Source of the DNA: an uncultured Lachnospiraceae bacterium
GTDB lineage: Bacteria > Bacillota > Clostridia > Lachnospirales > Lachnospiraceae
Length of the DNA stretch: 25,029 bases
Direction of reading: 5' to 3'
Assembly: GCA_937916415.1 (NCBI GenBank)
Contig: CALGGH010000179.1
Span: 1-25,029, forward strand
A program made the translations under genes and the position numbers. Below the pieces are notes generated by a model. That model saw nothing but the letters and a program-made list of their open reading frames with translations. It did no database searches and had not been told where the DNA came from. Of the stretch, positions 22,152 to 25,029 are shown piece after piece. How positions within the stretch are numbered: the stretch's first letter is position 1; every line of letters begins with the position of its first letter.

Positions 22152-23449
22152 ACGGAGACAGGGGATCAGGCTCTTTGACAGCCAAAAACATGGTGGTCGG
22201 CTTCGACCTGGGCAAATACTCCGTGCAGATCAGCTATTTCAGGGGCGGCATGGACAAGCCGCAGACGGCTGAGGTGGTGACCGGGTCCGAAATATACAAC
22301 GTACCGATGGTGCTGTGCAAGCGCAGGGGAGTCAACCAGTGGTTTTATGGCAGGGATGCCATCAGGTACCATGAGAACGGTGACGGGATCATGGTTGACA
22401 ACCTGCTGCAAAAGGCCGTGGACAAAGAGACCGGGAACATAGACGGCATGGAGGTGGACGGCATAGCGCTGCTCACGCTTTTCATCAAGAGAAGCCTGTC
22501 CATTTTGGGCGGAGCGGGCACCGGCAGGGTATCGGACATAATGTTTACCTGCGAGGACCTGGGATCGGACGTAATAGACGTGATGAGCCGGGTCACCGAG
22601 GGACTTAAGCTGCGCAACTGCAGCGTATACTTTCAGAACTATGCCGAGAGCATTTATCATTACATGATCCATCAGGATGAGACGATCTGGAAGGGAGACG
22701 TGCTCTGCTCCCATTACGACGGCATGAAGCTGACCAATTACGTGTTCCGCAGGAACCTGAGGACCATGCCCATCGTGACCCTCGTGGACGTCGGAGACAA
22801 GATTGACATGCCGTTTCCGCAGATCGTGACGGAAGAGGCCCGCGCGGCGGCATACGACAGGCTCGGCAGGCAGTTTTTGGATGAGGTGTCCGGACTGCTT
22901 GACGCCGGAGATTTTTCGGGCATATATTTGCTGGGTGACGGATTCAAGGATGAGTGGTATGGCAGCTGCGTCAGGAGCCTGGCCGGAAACAGGCGCATCT
23001 TCCTCGGCAACGACATGTTCAGCCGCGGCGCCTGCCATTGCCTGATCGATAAATACGAGAACGGGGACGAACCCCCTAAGCACATATACCTGGGCGCCGA
23101 CAAGCTCAGGAGCAACGTGGGGATGAACGTGCTGCGCAGGGGTACGGAGTCATACCTGGCACTTTTGGATGCGGGCGTCAACTGGTATGAGCTTAAGTCC
23201 GAGCATGAGCTGTTCCTGCCGGAGGATCACGTCCTGCGATTCGTGATCATTCCCCTGGACGGAGGAGTGCACGAGGTCAGGGAAATTGAACTGCAGGGCG
23301 TGCCGGAGAGGGACGAGGACACGCTGCGCGTAAAGCTGAGCATCCGGATGAGCGACCTGAACACCGTGCAGCTGCACGTCGAGGACGTCGGGTTTGGAGA
23401 ACTCTTCCCGTCCACGGGCAAGACCTGGGATCTGACCATGGAACTATGA
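22148..23449 (+). CDS. Hsp70/actin-fold-like protein (DUF5716-like)
   Basis: A 433-residue cytoplasmic protein with an Hsp70-like order of motifs: phosphate-1-like GFDLGKYSVQISYF (about 18-31), NVPMVLC and FYGRDAIRY (as in Hsp70 P-S-x-V and V-G-R-x-A), LLTLFIKRSLS, QNYAESIYHYM (cf. N-E-P-x-A-A-A), and adenosine-like GIYLLGDGFKD with later FSRGACHCLIDKY. The phosphate-2 site D-x-G-G-G-T is degraded (CSHYDGMKLTNY), so ATP hydrolysis is doubtful. The C-terminal about 100 residues (VLRFVIIPLDGG..., VKLSIRMSDLNTVQLHVED) resemble the Hsp70 substrate-binding beta domain; the helical lid is missing. The ATG at 22148 overlaps the previous stop; a second ATG at 22190 would begin at the fold itself. I recall this as DUF5716, not checked. 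Confidence 0.85.
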   Translation: MNGDRGSGSLTAKNMVVGFDLGKYSVQISYFRGGMDKPQTAEVVTGSEIYNVPMVLCKRRGVNQWFYGRDAIRYHENGDGIMVDNLLQKAVDKETGNIDGMEVDGIALLTLFIKRSLSILGGAGTGRVSDIMFTCEDLGSDVIDVMSRVTEGLKLRNCSVYFQNYAESIYHYMIHQDETIWKGDVLCSHYDGMKLTNYVFRRNLRTMPIVTLVDVGDKIDMPFPQIVTEEARAAAYDRLGRQFLDEVSGLLDAGDFSGIYLLGDGFKDEWYGSCVRSLAGNRRIFLGNDMFSRGACHCLIDKYENGDEPPKHIYLGADKLRSNVGMNVLRRGTESYLALLDAGVNWYELKSEHELFLPEDHVLRFVIIPLDGGVHEVREIELQGVPERDEDTLRVKLSIRMSDLNTVQLHVEDVGFGELFPSTGKTWDLTMEL

Positions 23450-24345
23450 TCATGACCGGTGGATCCCGACTCACGCAGACTAATTCGAGGACAGTCATGG
23501 AACAGGCTAGACTGGCCGTTGGCCACAGGACCGAAAAACCATACAGACCGGAAAAGATGCCCAACCGGGTGTACTCCCCCGAGGAGCTGTGTTATCTCAT
23601 CACGCTCGAGGCATACATGCTGGATGAAAGCTTTGCTTCCCATGAGCTTGCTGACTGGCTTGGCGAAGAATGCGGGCTGGAGGAGCTGGGGGACAGGCTT
23701 CATGCCGCGCTGAAGAGGCAATGCACGGTGGAGGAATTCGCCAGGGAGATACTGACCTACGTCGGATTTTATCCGGAGGACAGGATAGATGAGACCTGTG
23801 AGGTGATCAGGGACAACGCGTCGCTTGGAGTATACGAAAAGGGCAAGAGCAGGGCGGATTACTACCTGATGTGCGGACACGTGACGATGGCCCTGTCCGC
23901 GTATAATGAACTGCTGGAGAGCATTCCCGAAAAGGAGGTCAGGGTACGCGCGTCCATCTGGCACAACTGCGGTTACGCCTATGCCAGGATGTTCAGGTTT
24001 GAAGAGGCTGCCAAGGCGTTTTTCTGCGCGTATAAGACCCGGCCCGAGGAAGCAACCCTTAGGCAGTTCCTGACCGCGCTCAGGCTTTCGAGGGAGGAGC
24101 GGTCGTATCTGGAGTACGTATCCGAACGCCCCGAGCTGTACGAGGTCTCACAGAAGGTGGAGAGGAGCATGGAGCAGGCGGCAGGCGCTTACGAGGGCAC
24201 CGACGAACACCGCATGATACTGGCGATGCAGGTGCTCAGGGAGGAAGGAGAGGCAGCAGGCAATCCCGCTTCATATCAGGAGAGGCTCGACGAGATCCTC
24301 GAAGAAATGAAGTCATCCTATCGTGATACGGTTATCGTCCAATAG
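23446..24345 (+). CDS. TPR-like helical protein of unknown function
   Basis: A 299-residue cytoplasmic, all-helical protein. Residues about 145-235 hold two to three tetratricopeptide-like units (DYYLMCGHVTMALSAYNELL; IWHNCGYAYARMFRFEEAAK; AFFCAYKTRPEEATLRQFLT). The N-terminal half has a separate acidic helical region (SPEELCYLITLEAYMLDES; WLGEECGLEELGDRLHAAL). ATG 23446 overlaps the stop of the Hsp70-like gene (ATGA), but ATG 23497 has a better ribosome site (CGAGGAC about seven bases upstream) and may be the true start, giving MEQARLAVG. TPR proteins often serve as adaptors for Hsp70 and Hsp90; the neighbours make that an attractive, unproven idea. Confidence 0.82.
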   Translation: MIMTGGSRLTQTNSRTVMEQARLAVGHRTEKPYRPEKMPNRVYSPEELCYLITLEAYMLDESFASHELADWLGEECGLEELGDRLHAALKRQCTVEEFAREILTYVGFYPEDRIDETCEVIRDNASLGVYEKGKSRADYYLMCGHVTMALSAYNELLESIPEKEVRVRASIWHNCGYAYARMFRFEEAAKAFFCAYKTRPEEATLRQFLTALRLSREERSYLEYVSERPELYEVSQKVERSMEQAAGAYEGTDEHRMILAMQVLREEGEAAGNPASYQERLDEILEEMKSSYRDTVIVQ

Positions 24346-24348
24346 CTT

Positions 24349-25029
24349 ATGGGATTATGGAATAAGTTCAAAAAAAGAATATCCAGGTTCTCGGAGGACT
24401 GGGATGACGTGGACGGATGGTCCGATCCCGATCTTTATGATGATGACAATGCGGATTATGGGGACGGCGAAGCAAACGATTCGCCGGGCCCGGGCGGAAG
24501 GGACTGGGACGCCTTTGTTTATGCCAGGGAGCACATAGACGTTCACGACCATAAGCAGAGGCATGACTACGTTACGGGATGCCTGGACCAGATCGCCGAA
24601 GCGACGCACGAACTGGACAACCTGGAATATGAGTACAACATGGTCACCTCATACCTGAGGGACATCGAGGAGATAGAGGCGCTTCCCGCGGAGGAAAGGG
24701 CGGATCTGGAGGCCGCGGCCAAAAGGGTGAATGCCATCCGTAAGGAGAGGGCGCATGAGGAAGCCAAGGGTATCCCGCGCATGCCCGATGCCAAGTTTGC
24801 ACAGCTCATGATGCTTGACGAGGACGTGGAGGCGGGCATCAGGAAGCTTGCCGAGGCAGAGGAATATCAGAGCAAGGTCAAGTCTGACCTCAAACATCTT
24901 GACAACGAAAGAAGCGCGTACAAATACAGACGGAACGAACTGATAGGTGACATGGAGGACTGCCAGGGCATGGGCGTGGTTTGCACGGTTGCCGTGACGG
25001 TGTGCATCCTTGCGCTGCTGATCATGCAG
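24349..25029 (+). CDS. Acidic coiled-coil protein with membrane segment (3' cut by window edge)
   Basis: The frame is open from ATG 24349 to the last base: 227 residues and no stop, so the gene continues beyond the window. The start lies three bases after the TPR gene's stop, with only a weak ribosome site, suggesting coupling. It opens with a basic amphipathic helix (MGLWNKFKKRISRF), then a very acidic linker (about 17-55, rich in D, G and S). Residues about 60-205 are long charged helices, probably coiled coil (LDQIAEATHELDNLEYEYNM; ERADLEAAAKRVNAIRKERA). From about 210 a hydrophobic segment begins (MGVVCTVAVTVCILALLIMQ), a probable membrane helix. It may tether the upstream Hsp70-like/TPR proteins to the membrane; that is inference. 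Confidence 0.8.
   Translation, partial: MGLWNKFKKRISRFSEDWDDVDGWSDPDLYDDDNADYGDGEANDSPGPGGRDWDAFVYAREHIDVHDHKQRHDYVTGCLDQIAEATHELDNLEYEYNMVTSYLRDIEEIEALPAEERADLEAAAKRVNAIRKERAHEEAKGIPRMPDAKFAQLMMLDEDVEAGIRKLAEAEEYQSKVKSDLKHLDNERSAYKYRRNELIGDMEDCQGMGVVCTVAVTVCILALLIMQ

Overview
The window looks like a chromosomal segment of a Gram-positive, anaerobic Clostridia bacterium, most likely Lachnospiraceae. The reasons are a set of lipoproteins with no outer-membrane genes, a CIRCE operator, Clostridia-style HtpG, and a large protein plus an Hsp70-like protein that I recall as the Lachnospiraceae-centred DUF5717 and DUF5716 families (recalled, not searched). Genes are dense and almost all on the + strand. 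I saw no tRNA, rRNA, CRISPR array or transposase gene.

Region A (1-7797) is one tightly packed, translationally coupled operon: a MacB/FtsX-type ABC permease (cut by the window start) and its ATPase, an FMN-binding lipoprotein with a D-x-x-S-G-A-T flavinylation motif, a membrane-anchored protein of unknown function, a five-helix di-haem cytochrome b of the SdhC/FrdC type, a transglutaminase-like lipoprotein, a second ABC permease/ATPase pair, and the flavoprotein and iron-sulfur subunits of a fumarate-reductase-type enzyme. All three structural parts of a membrane quinol:fumarate-reductase-like complex are present, but the cytochrome gene is separated from the catalytic genes by three others. 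An extracellular flavoprotein and two ABC systems are woven in. I infer a redox module that links the outer membrane face to a cytoplasmic reductase.

Region B (7798-9811) is accessory: a lipoprotein of unknown function, an XRE-type regulator on the - strand, and a 235-bp MITE-like element with terminal inverted repeats inserted directly upstream of the regulator.

Region C (9812-16087) is housekeeping: a PP2A-like metallophosphatase, a beta-CASP metallo-beta-lactamase nuclease-like protein, thymidylate synthase, dihydrofolate reductase, a branched-chain aminotransferase with a good sigma-A promoter, and a parvulin-type lipoprotein foldase.

Region D (16088-25029) starts with a perfect CIRCE operator before htpG (Hsp90), then a structure-rich gap. 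It continues as an overlapping operon of a 1193-residue beta/alpha-repeat protein, an Hsp70-like protein with a degenerate phosphate-2 loop, a TPR-like protein, and a coiled-coil protein with a C-terminal membrane segment (cut by the window end). This is the best candidate for an undescribed system: an Hsp70-like module with large helical-repeat partners, next to Hsp90.

Across regions B-D four copies of a 36-38 bp nested hairpin (7846, 10646, 10705, 16195) lie in gene leaders. Paired positions change in a compensatory way while the loop TCC and the bulge GGAC are constant, so this is a real structured repeat family.
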